64,000 nucleotides of DNA from Opisthorchis felineus (Eukaryota; Platyhelminthes; Trematoda; Opisthorchiida; Opisthorchiidae): assembly GCA_004794785.1 (NCBI GenBank), contig SJOL01006475.1, positions 758,881 to 822,880 of the forward strand, given 5' to 3'. Every line of letters starts with the position of its first letter. Position 1 is the first letter of the stretch. Of this stretch, positions 1 through 10,245 are shown in pieces. Under the pieces are notes generated by a model that was not told the DNA's origin, searched no databases, and saw only the letters and a program-made list of their open reading frames with translations. The position numbers and the translations under genes were made by a program.

Positions 1-663
1 GGGGTGAACTGGAAACGTCGTCCGAGAACAAACGATCGGTGACACTCCACTCCCCATTAATCAGATCGTGAGACAGAACTATGACGATCATGTGTTTATT
101 GAAAATTCAGTCATCATGTTAAGACACGGATGTTGCGCACTCATAAGCCTGAGTAGTGGCCCAATCAGTTCTGTAGAAAATAAACATGCAGACAAGATGT
201 CCGCCAATTTCCAACGATTTTTCCATAATTCTCGACCGCTAAGATTGGAAATAGATTAGTGGAACCGTGAAGGTCAGACTAAAAGTGATGTCATATTTAC
301 CCCAAAACCGTCAACCTGAGATCAGGAGTAATTTCGAAAGCCTACATGGACAGCTGAGATTAACATATCTGCTATCGGCCTCAGGGAATTCCTGTTGTCC
401 CCTGCAGAAATTTGGACGTGTATGCAGGAATCAAGCAAAGAACAAACAGATTAGCGCCCTAAAGCATCTGTATTTTATTGTGCTAACAAAACATCAAATC
501 GCTTGGACGAAAATTCAGTGCATTGCATTGCGAAATGGGGTGATACTGTTGGTGTGAACAATTTACCACATTCAGCAAAATGAAGCAACAGCGTCTTTGG
601 ATTTCTTCGCTTGATTTTTTTCTAGGGCTTTTAAGACCCTTAGTCTTGCGTGTTTAAAAACAG
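1..663. other. No gene seen
   Basis: Open frames here reach only 63 and 96 codons, as expected by chance at this base composition. No splice-flanked exon, RNA gene or repeat is recognised before the repeat fragment that starts near 664. Confidence 0.5.
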
Positions 664-755
664 CATAAGCGAGAGATTTAGCTGGGTCCAGCTGAGTTTC
701 CCGTCGAAACCGAATTGGTATGCAAGTGAGTGTATTTCGTCAATATTAATTTAGG
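664..755 (+). repeat. Hammerhead-repeat family, 5' module fragment
   Basis: The segment aligns by eye with the 5' half of the hammerhead-bearing repeat seen complete at 32468-32697. It shares the hairpin arm GAGAGATTTAGCTGGGT, a CCAGCTGAGT segment, and the stretch AAGTGAGTGTATTTCG. The ribozyme half is absent, so this is a truncated or decayed copy with no predicted cleavage activity. Confidence 0.7.
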
Positions 756-3700
756 TTTATTATTTTCTTCAGAAAAGATGGCTCAGCACACAAAATACGA
801 CCAATCCCCAAGGTGATTGTACTCGTGTGCTCACACGAGTGATGTGGTAAGCTTATTAGCTGTTTGAGTGTGTTTGCCGCACATATTTTCAACTGTATTT
901 CTTCACTTATTTTTCAGGTATGCTTTTCTTTTTTCATTGTAAATCCCATATGAAAGAGGTGCTCAGTACCCTTCTCGAGCACAATGAACGTTGGTCGAAA
1001 TCCCACAAAACAAATGATACCGAGCATCAACCCCACTTAAGTATACATTCACCGAATCTTTTGTTCACGTCTTGAATATCACCGTATTTGTTCAGTCGCA
1101 CACACTAAGTGATTTATGTTGGTAGGTATATCTCTTCTTTTCTTCTAAAGTTGCTATCCTGCCGGTATCTGGGCAATTAGGTAATTAAACCAGGTCTGAT
1201 GGTGGAAAGATTTATGCATTTTAAGTTCGAGATTATCCCTACCTACTTAATCAGAACGATGATAGGTGGTGACCAGACGAACTACTGAGGCGGCCGTCCC
1301 TGCACAAGCCATCAGTGAAATTGCTATGGACACTTCACCAGTCGGGGCACTTCGCCTTATAAAAGCCATTTTTCTCTTTCTTGTTTTAAATAAAAATAAA
1401 AATAAACCACAACAGAAACCTACTTACGGAAACCTTACTGTGATAATTTGAATTGTCTGTGTCTGGTCGATTATATGAGTTTGGCCGGTACTCTACTAAA
1501 GACCCACAGCGAAGCTATTCCATGGTTTCAGTGCTTCACTCACTCACACACTTGTGCATTTTTGAAGCTGAAAGATTCGGCGGATGGTGCCCCCCTTGTC
1601 TCAGGTATAATTTTCCGCAGGCACATTCTCAAAGATCACATTTCCCACTTTTGGCGGTGCATAAAATAGGCTCCGATTTTTACTGCTAGTCACCCCAGAC
1701 CCAATCCGGGTAGGATTTCTGTAAGCTCGACCAATAACTAGGATCGAAGCATAAACGCAAGTTTCGCGTTTCTCAGTCAACCCTAACTTGTTGCTTTGTT
1801 TTTTCTTTGATTGAAGGACTAGGACATGTCTCAAGCACTGTAGTTCCTTCGAGTTCAACAAAGAGCACTCGCTGTAAAGGTGACTTTGCCGGCCTATTTG
1901 GATTGTTTTATGCCTAAGCGAGAGTGACTGTAGGAACTGTTTGTGTTCACATCGACCAGTCTAAATCCGTATACCCGCTTTCGATTGAGTTGTTTCTAAA
2001 GACCAACGCACGAGCTCATCAATGTTCGGGTGGAGTAGGGAGTTAGTCCATCTTTGTAGAAATAAATGTGCGCTTTCCATCGGATGGACGATATGTAATA
2101 ACACGTTTACGAGTACCAGACTCATCGCTTTTATGGCCACTGATTCTCATACGGTCCGATGTAACCGGTAATTTCACTTGACTTTGCAAAGACAATTTAG
2201 CACTTGTTTTTTCCTCACTATCTACCTGGGCAGCAAAGCCTGACCAGTTTTGAGCTCATCCCCACAGCAATGTTACGAAGTCGTATTATTAGAACTGGCC
2301 TGAACAAATCACAAATCGCCTTTTTGTTAGTCCGGCTTGCCTACTAACACTACCATTACTGTTACTGCTGCTGCCACGACACTAAGTGAATTATGAACGT
2401 TGTGTGAGTCAATAAATGTCACCCGACTGTCCATAAAACTCTTGAGACGTTGGTCGTTTCTAACGGCGTTTTATTGCCCCCTCAGTGCTGTCGGACGTCC
2501 AGACAAATGAATGGACAGTTCTGCTAACTTGTGTGTGTGCTTAGAGCATGGATACCGGGCATCCATGGCTTGGAAGGAAGAGGAACCTCAGCTATTTGGG
2601 GGTGGCGATACACATTCATAATGAACTGGTTCATATTATTGATGTCCTTATTGTGTGGATGAGGATGCACAAACAATCGTTTTCCAGATGACACATAAAT
2701 ACCAAAGTTATTGAAAGGAGAAGTATGGAAAGCAAAAACTCCTGCAACCAGACTGCCTCTGCTCTCTTTCATCAGCAGTCAAGCATATGTTGGCATCATT
2801 CTTGCACTTCTCGAAACTGCCGCTACATTTCATAAGAATACTGAGATGAGAATGCTGAGATAGTTTGTGATTATAAGCCTGGAAACGGTCTTTGACAGGG
2901 ATAATCGGGCAATTAATCTCACGCAATCAGCGCTACCCACACGTAATTACTGAAATTACACACCTATTCTATCTTACGAATCCACCGTATTGGAAACCGA
3001 GCCTAATACTACCCTATTTGAGGGGACATCTTTGGGAGATACCAAAAGCTTTCTCAACCAAGATAGTCCTAATGGGGAGGCGACTGTACCAAGTATCAAA
3101 ATAATGAGACCTGGAGGTTTGCAACGAGTTCATTTGGCTAGGGGGTGGCAACACTCGCTTTATTTGGATTTATTTAAAATTACATTCAAAAATTCTCTGC
3201 AGAAACAATTGAGGCATCAGTGTAATACGCTTGTTAAAAATGTACAACGGTCGTTAACCCCTTTTATCCAAGTACTCAAGAGCAGGCAGATGCTATGGCA
3301 CACAGCTAAACCAGAATGTTAGCCACAAAAAATCAGTACTTTCGTAGTTGTCTTCTTTAACGACAAACGATACGAACGAGTGCAATGTTCCACTCAATTT
3401 TACCACTTCTTTGTCTTTAACGCATGCTGTGACCAGGATATTTTTCAACAAATGGTTCTTTGAGCAAGTTATCACCTAGACATAAAAAGCTAGTCAAATG
3501 GTCTGCATTTATGTGCATCAGGGTCTTCGTGACACAAGAAATCCTATGTCCACTAGTAATTTGAGGTTATTTGCAACAAAATACACCCCTATGGACTGGG
3601 ATATAACGGTCATTTTGGGGCCAAAAAAGTACCTCCTGTTCCACTCCGGATACTTCTTCCCCCGAGAGGATGAAATGGATCAAATTCCGTCATTCGCACA

Positions 3701-5593
3701 GATTCTTGTGGTCATGAATCGCCTAACAATGGCTAATCTCTGGGGGATGACAGCATCCCCACTGAATTCTATGAAACGTGAAACGGCGCCACTTGACCCG
3801 TCTCGCCAAATTTTACGTTCTTTCTGGAAATCAGAAATATTTACACCCGAATGAAATAACTGGATTCCACTTCTGGTCCCTTCTAGAGTTTATGAGACAG
3901 TGTGTGGTGACTGGCGGGACATGAGCTTGGTAAATACAGCTGTGGTGATCTTTACGCAGCTCCTCCGGCTGATTCCTCCAAATGTCTTGGCCTGTTGATT
4001 CTACCTAAGGATCAGCCCAAAGTTAAGGTGAGAAACCTAATAAACGTTGCCAGAAGGGTGATCCTGCTACTGTAAAATGCTTGACGGCACAGAATTAAAA
4101 TCGGCCATTCAGCGGAGTTTCGGGAAGTTCAGGCTCCTATTTGCCCTGTCCTATTCATCGGACGTCAGACCTAGATCTTGGTGATCAAAATTGTTGACTT
4201 TCCACAATGCTTGACTATCGGTGTTTGAGGATCACGTTTTTATCTTGTCGGCGAGATTGACAAAGCTGCTCCTGACTAACAACTTTATGAGGTCCTCTGA
4301 CAGTGCACACTAAACCTGCCTCTTAAACCATAGAACGAACTAGTGAAGAAGACTGTCTCCCTTGTAGCCTACAAGGCTTGGAGCCATCGCCGTGACGGTA
4401 ACTCACCTCTACTGCCTACAGTCTGGAAATTCATTTAGTGGCTTTCGTCGCTAAAGCGGGCCTGAATTGAAATGGACATGGATCCTCCCGCCTTGACCTA
4501 GAGGTGATATGGGGCCGGCCTATTCGTCCACAGGAGCTACCAGCTGTACAAATAATCCAATTGAAAGATTTTTTAAAATTTAAGGTATTTGTGAGGGGAA
4601 CTGTAATAAATTCCCAGTGTCGCTAGGCTTGATTCTTCTATTCTTGCTACTGCTAAAACGAAGCGTGGCCACCTAAATCTTTACTGCGTGCCTGAAAGCT
4701 ACTTTACAGCTTAGCCCCTCAGGTGACGTAAACCCGCAATATTGTCAGGTTCACTCCCATAAAGTAAAGGTATGTTTGAGCCAGATCATCACTGGTTACC
4801 GAATTCTACGACACTTTATGTAAATGGTGTGGTCGAGAGTTAAAATTTGTACTTGATATTACACGACAAACCTGTGTCCCTCAATTGTAAGCACCATCAT
4901 AGACGAATTTATTCAGATGCTGGTGCTGACCTAACTTTTTAGTGTAAACAAGCCGCGAAACTTTCGTCGAATCCTAAGATCAGGTTGGTTAAACAGGAAA
5001 AAATACTCAGTCAAATAAAATACTAGCGTTAGCCTCAATGATATACTGTGATAAGACATTCAGTGTTTGTAGAAAGCTAGCCGTTGCGTGGAATCAGTAC
5101 ATTTTCTATAATGGTGGCTGTTCCATATTTTTGTTAGTGTTGAATGTATAATAACCCAATGTCCCCCGTAGTTTGACATAGCACAGCGACTGTCGCTATT
5201 TCACGGTACCCCTGCTTTTCATGTAGCGACACATCTGCCCCTGCCATGCCAAGATGAACAGTAACACTGTTCTTGTACTAAAATCAGAGCTATTTTTTAT
5301 TCACGGGTGAGTGTTAGGTAACCAGACCATTGAGTGTCCAGTTCTTTACAGCACAAGGCTTAGACCTATCTCGTGTTGTGTGATGAAAGGAAATTGATGA
5401 GGCCTACCAGAAGTAGTCTACCGAGTGTACGCTATCACTAAGAGTTATGCTGTAGAGGGGCTATAATTTTTTCTGTTTAACTGGTAATAGTCCAAAAGCG
5501 ATAAAAAAACAGTCAGAATTCACAGCTGGCTATTCCGGAAACATTTCGGGGTGCACGAGATTTCTATCACCAATGAACTTTAAATCCACACAA
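756..5593. other. No confident gene; intergenic or intronic
   Basis: The longest open frames are 110 codons (2990-3322, plus) and 118 codons (3498-3854, plus). Their composition is protein-like, but I see no splice signals that bound them and their lengths are expected by chance. An A-rich run of AAATA units lies at about 1388-1407. Downstream exons of the minus-strand gene at 6226-7267 should lie in this stretch, but I could not identify them. Confidence 0.4.
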
Positions 5594-5746
5594 ATGTTGA
5601 ATGCATCAGTGCATACAACGCGGATTATGTGGATATATGTCGTACTGTGTGGAACGTTTGCATTTGTCGTATTCTGTCACGATGACTATAGGCTTCAAAG
5701 AAAGGAACGGATTCGAGACATGCGTGCACTTGGGAGAATGGGCTGA
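5594..5746 (+). CDS. Possible 50-residue single-pass membrane microprotein
   Basis: This ATG-started frame of 50 codons encodes a short polar N-terminus, one hydrophobic segment at about residues 11-27 (IMWIYVVLCGTFAFVVF), then a strongly basic tail with KERIRDMR, ending RMG-stop. The layout (short luminal end, one helix, positive cytoplasmic tail) fits a type III or tail-type small membrane protein by the positive-inside rule. A second frame overlaps the 3' half and runs on to 5822 with an acidic tail (EWAEENAADENRP). The real product could therefore be longer if a frameshift or sequence error joins the helix to that tail. I do not recognise a family. Without homologues it could be chance, but the helix-plus-basic-tail pattern is unusual for a random frame. 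Confidence 0.3.
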   Translation: MLNASVHTTRIMWIYVVLCGTFAFVVFCHDDYRLQRKERIRDMRALGRMG

Positions 5747-6225
5747 AGAAAATGCGGCCGACGAAAACCGTCCTACCGATACCCCAGAGACTGTCCTCCG
5801 TCATGCATCAGAAAACGCGTGATAGGCAGCAGAGTGTGGCGAACCGGTAACTTATACGCTTGCAGAAGAACCTCTCCAGCATGCAAAAAGAAAGGAAGGT
5901 TTAACCGTTGAACCTCAATTCGACTAACATCATTCCAGCTAAAAAAATATACCCCATGAATAGGCCTACTTTTTACCTGTTTCTGTTAGCAAAATGCCTA
6001 TAAAATTTGTAGTATGAAATTTTTCGACTTTAAAGCGGACTGTATTTATCGAAAACCTTCAGTTACGACCCCTATAATATCAAAAAAATAAGTTAGCTCT
6101 TACATTCTGCACACCGAAGGAAAGACCAAATTATTCAAGTGCTGTAGTTAGCTTTACATCTACGCAGACAAACAGCCCAAAACCAGCGATTTCGAATCAT
6201 TTTGAACCCATGCAGATACTCTTAC
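5747..6225 (-). other. Likely intron start of the minus-strand gene
   Basis: The minus-strand exon at 6226-7267 ends in a clear donor (GAG then GTAAGAGT), so this stretch reads as the beginning of its next intron. AT-rich; nothing else is recognised apart from the end of the plus-strand acidic frame (to 5822). Confidence 0.5.
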
Positions 6226-7267
6226 CTCATACCGGCCATGTGGTACCACCAGCCACAGATGCTTCCACTCTTCACGGAACCGTCTTCGGCGGTCTTTCTC
6301 CCTCCACGTGAGATATTTATACGCAGCAGTTGAGACTGTAGTCCTCGCATTAGGAGTGCTTGTCAAGGTGGTCGAGTTGTGGCGTTTTAAGGTCTGCTTC
6401 ACAGGATCACAAACCTTCTTTATAGCTGAATTCTTCGTTGGCCCATCAAAAGTATTGCCGTTGGTGCTTCCTGATATCTCTGTTACAGTCTTCTCATTCA
6501 GTACGTCTTTTTTTGTCCGACCTCTTTTTTTCAGGCACATATCAGACGGACTTTTTGCCAGGTCCTGGGAGCCTAAGAGATGACTAAAAGGCTTTGGAAA
6601 TTTGTTCGACTGAACAAATGAGCTTGTGCTGTTTTTTGACCCCTTCCATCCAGACGGATCCGAATTGTTGTATACCGCAGTGAAACAGGTTTCAGGTAGG
6701 GATGGTGAAGGCGAACTAGAAGAGCTGAAAGAACCAATAAGGGAGGCACTGTTTGAGCCCGTTTTAGCTGCAGGAGAAGCCTGCGGTGTTGACCCATGTC
6801 CAACCGAGTCTGAAACTCGTGAATGTGTGGAGTAATCAAGAGGGTTACTCGAGCCGGGGGAGTGCGTTGGCAAATCTGATGGCGTGACATCACTAGACCT
6901 TGTGGTCCTTGATACAGACACTCGTGAACATCTACCCAAGCTGACATCAGCTGGGACACTTGTTACATCAGAACTGTCAGAAGGAAGGTTTGGAAAAGTT
7001 GCATTTTGATTTGGGCCATCGCGATTGTTCATCTCAGTGTTCTTCTCCGACGGTTGACGATTGAATCTTGATAGAGGATTCAATAACTTGTCACTCATTT
7101 GTTGCAGCTTTTTCATTTCGTTTGGGAGTGAAGAAAAATTGGAGAAATCATGGTTGATTGCCATCATGAAGGAAATGTCGTTCGCAGGTAAATTACCAAG
7201 TAGTCCTTTCGTCCACAGGCGATTCGGTGCTGTTTGTTCCCAAAAACCCAATTCGCACTATTCACTC
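6226..7267 (-). CDS. Large 5' coding exon of a Ser-rich, basic, probably nuclear protein
   Basis: This is the one block whose open length (over 360 codons) cannot be chance. On the minus strand it is bounded by a textbook acceptor (pyrimidine-rich run ending TTTCTATTTAG just above 7267) and a strong donor (GAG|GTAAGAGT at 6226/6225), both in keeping with an internal exon. A stop (TAG at about 7262-7260) lies in frame near the exon start, and the first in-frame ATG pair follows at 7167. I therefore infer a 5' UTR in an upstream exon and translation from 7167, giving 314 residues in this exon, ending in phase 0. The protein is rich in Ser, Thr, Asn and Pro, with a poly-Ser tract at about residues 147-152, a basic nuclear-signal-like cluster KKRGRTKKD at 213-221, and a distinct dense C-terminal block at about 284-314 containing KDRRRRFREEWKHLWLVVP. 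That block looks like the start of a folded or conserved domain continued in the next exon. I do not recognise the family. Confidence 0.85.
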
Positions 7268-7884
7268 CTAAATAGAAACAAGAATAAGAATAAGGCGATA
7301 TTCAAATATGTCAAGAATAATCACGCGTTTAATACTACCTCAAATTAACTACCTTCCTAATATTTAAATGTTTCATTTTTGGTGGAATTCCACAAGCTAG
7401 CCGTATCTACTTTCGAAAAGGCATGGTTTTGCTTTGATTAGACCGCAAAACTCGTCGAGATCAATTGATTCCCCTTACATGCCACAGTGCTTTGAGATCC
7501 TGGAGCAGAGAACTATTTTCTAAAACGCATGCGGAGATAATCCACTCGATGGCCCCTCACACCCCACTTCGACTAATCCAGCAAGTCAGTAGACGAGCGA
7601 ACTAGAGCGTTAGATGGATGGCAAACGAGAAAGGCACGTGTCGCTTTTCACTATAGCCTCCAAGTAGGCCAACTAACATACCTACAGAAACATCACCAAC
7701 ATGCATGCGCAGACAAACGAAAGCACGTAGCAGGTAGTATGCAGTGGTGTTTGCGATGCTAGACAGTGTGGCGCCAGATCAATAAATCAATTGAAACGAG
7801 ATGCCTGATGCGCACTTCAGATTGCTTCCGATTGAGTGTTGGGCACGTTTTTTTCTTGCTGTTAAAATCACCACCGCCGCCACC
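7268..7884. other. Upstream intron or 5' region of the minus-strand gene
   Basis: The first bases (7268 to about 7300) are the polypyrimidine tract of the minus-strand acceptor. The rest must hold intron, and possibly the first non-coding exon, of that gene. I see no coding potential of note. Confidence 0.4.
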
Positions 7885-7903
7885 ATGTCTGTGCCTCTCT
7901 TTG
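7885..7903 (+). CDS. Possible first coding exon (Kozak ATG plus splice donor)
   Basis: The sequence GCCGCCACCATG is a perfect vertebrate-type Kozak context. It is followed by six codons (MSVPLF) and one base before the consensus donor G|GTGAGTTT at 7903/7904. This arrangement is what a short first coding exon looks like, ending in phase 1. Read through, the frame would add about 30 more codons before a stop near 7995, which I take as intron. No matching second exon was identified, and flatworm start contexts are usually A-rich rather than GCC-rich, so coincidence within a CCG/CCA-rich patch is possible. Confidence 0.3.
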
Positions 7904-9682
7904 GTGAGTTTATACACAAAAACCTTGTTTTCATCAGTATTTTGGTCATAAAACAAAAATCCCCCAAGGATGACAAGTTGGTTTTGTGTATGTGAGTGCA
8001 TGTGTGGTAGAATAGCTGTTATCTATCGGTACAGATCGGATTGGTGCAGTGTCGACTGCATGGTTTGAAATAACTTGTCCCTACGGTCTATCGCAGACAG
8101 CCTGGCGACATTGCCGGCTTCCACTGCTGACTCACGGAATCGATCAGCCTGCAGTACATATCGCTCCCTTTCTTCAGATAGTGGAAGGCCATACAAAGAT
8201 TGTTGTCATTTTGGTCTAAAGCTAGGCTGTATGGAGACCCAGCGGATTTGTTGTTTGGTTCCCAATGTTTTTCATTCGTCTCAAAGAGAAAAAATCAAAA
8301 TGTGATACTCCATAATTGTATCTGAGCTATCAGCTGCCGTTATTTGTGGCTCTAATTGTTTTCACTATGATGCTACATTCACTGCGTAATTTTATAGTCA
8401 AGCTTTCGACCAGCACTTGCCCTCATCTGTAGAGATTATCTCATAAAATGCATGACTTTCTGGCGGTCCGTTGAGTCAGGGGCACCCAATATCATTGGGG
8501 AGTCTGAAAGGTTTTCAGCCATTCTTTCCACTGCTTCCCAACGATTGACTGTGATGCAAGATATTGGACAGCTGGCTCCGAAGTTGAATCAAAATAGTGT
8601 GGACACGAATGGGTCGATATTTTTGTGGAGTTTTTGGTGAGTTCAGTATTCAAAGGGTGCGTTGGAAAGCATATAAACTGCTTGGTGAATTTGAGTGGGA
8701 CGGCGATATGCGGGTGAAACTCTCGCGTACAAACGGTAGGGAACACCAAATAAGACTCAGTAGATCACACATTTCTATCGGCACTCTGGTAGGCAGCAAT
8801 TAGTTTTGAATGTCGGAAACACCTTACCATGTTGGAAATCTGATAGTACGCTTTCTTTGACACGAAGTGTGTGTGGTCTGCCGTTTTATTAAGGACCAAC
8901 TAAGCTGCTGCTACAATTTTCCGTTTCAACTTGGTGGTCCATTATGTGGAAAATTTATGAGAGAGTTGACTGTCACGTTGTATCAAGTCAGACTTTTTTT
9001 GACATGGCAGTTATTTTTTTACTCATCCAGACGAAGAACACTGTTTTTAAACCATATATGTAAGTGGACTCGTATTAGAAAAACTTGTGATCTACTCACA
9101 TTACTGTTCTTCGATTATTCTTTTGAACTATCAATGCTTCCTTGTCCATGAGGTACACGGGCGTGCATTCCCACGGAAACAACAATCTTTTTTTCCAACA
9201 AGAACCAGAATTAGCCTGCAATCGTATTTTTGTGTAGTCTTTTCGCATGGCTTTGCGCGACATAGTCAACTAACTGCTTCTTGTTCTGAAGGTGAAACTG
9301 CATTCTATGACGGCTCTTGTTGGAGGAATCGTTTAAAATCTTTAGACATAACCCCATGATTTGCTGATGACAAGCAGTCGTGCCTCTTGCCTGAAGCCTG
9401 TTATTAAGTGATAAATAAGAGTCAGACAATGTTTCGAACTGATTAACGTCGCGGATATTCATAACGTAGTTTCTTATCTCTTCTTGCTTTCTTAAAGCCA
9501 TATGACTCTAGAATCAATTTTCCTAAATGTTAGTGTATTATGTGTTGCACAAAAGGTCTAAGGCCTCGTTCTAAGGAGCGACAAATATTGACAAACGTAT
9601 ATGCCTCACTTCTGTAGCACTTACCATATCCCTTGTGGTGCAGAAGACCCTTAAACTTCCCTTGATACACTATTTACAGGGA
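7904..9682. other. No confident gene
   Basis: If the Kozak exon at 7885 is real, this is its first intron. Open frames reach only about 95 codons (for example 8867-9151 plus, and 9211-9501 minus) and lack flanking splice signals that I can defend. Confidence 0.4.
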
Positions 9683-9772
9683 TTTGAAAAAGTTCGGACA
9701 ACCTACTGGCGGTTTTGCTCTTCACGGAGCTCACCAGGTAGACGTAGTCCTCAAGTTCCCAATAGCCTTACC
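9683..9772 (-). repeat. Decayed hammerhead-ribozyme repeat, minus strand
   Basis: Read on the minus strand, the segment aligns along its length with the ribozyme module. It keeps a CTACCTGGTGAGCTCC core, a stem II closed by GAGC, and an ACCGCC region followed by the stem I return strand. The catalytic core is damaged: CUGAUGA has become CTGGTGA, and the invariant GAAA is AAAA after the stem II closing C. This is an old, predicted-inactive copy. Confidence 0.7.
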
Positions 9773-10107
9773 TTCAAGCAGTGTCATCGAACTTAATGGC
9801 CACTTAGTCCATCAATTTCTTCGTCTGTCCGCTGTTGCCTACATTTACCGTACCATATAAAGTGATCTCCAATATACAAACACATCGAGATAGGAAGCAG
9901 AGAAGGAGCAAGTTACTCAATTTTCTTGAGTATTACGTGTGCATTTTGATGCAGTTCATTAATTCAGCTTAACCAAGATAATTTTTAATTGATTACTCAG
10001 TTTCATTTAACTCGATTTTCTCAAAAGTAATGCAGATTAGTGGTGGCGTCAGGGAATTGTTTAACTTTTCAGTCCAGAAGTCTCCCTACGCTAGAAAGCT
10101 TGACAGC
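9773..10107. other. No feature seen
   Basis: Short AT-rich spacer between two mobile-element relics. No open frame, RNA signal or repeat was recognised. Confidence 0.5.
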
Positions 10108-10245
10108 TTAACTGTACAGCTGCTCTATCTTCACTGGGAATCATCAGCGGTGCACATCTCATGAATCCCCAGGGTGATGCGAACCCGCTACTTCCAGGCT
10201 AGATCCAAAACATTCGGCCAAGGAAGGCTGATCAGTAGTGTGATA
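10108..10245 (-). repeat. tRNA-derived SINE, older copy
   Basis: This stretch matches the better-preserved element at 28474-28616 over most of its length: the ACTGTACAGCTG start, the GCACATCTCATGAA block, a GCGAACCCGC block and the CTGATCAGTAGTGTGAT end. On the minus strand GCGGGTTCGCATC corresponds to a Pol III B box, and TTGGCCGAATG lies where the A box should be. Both boxes are eroded relative to the second copy. Inferred to be a tRNA-derived short interspersed element in the same orientation as its partner. Confidence 0.65.
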
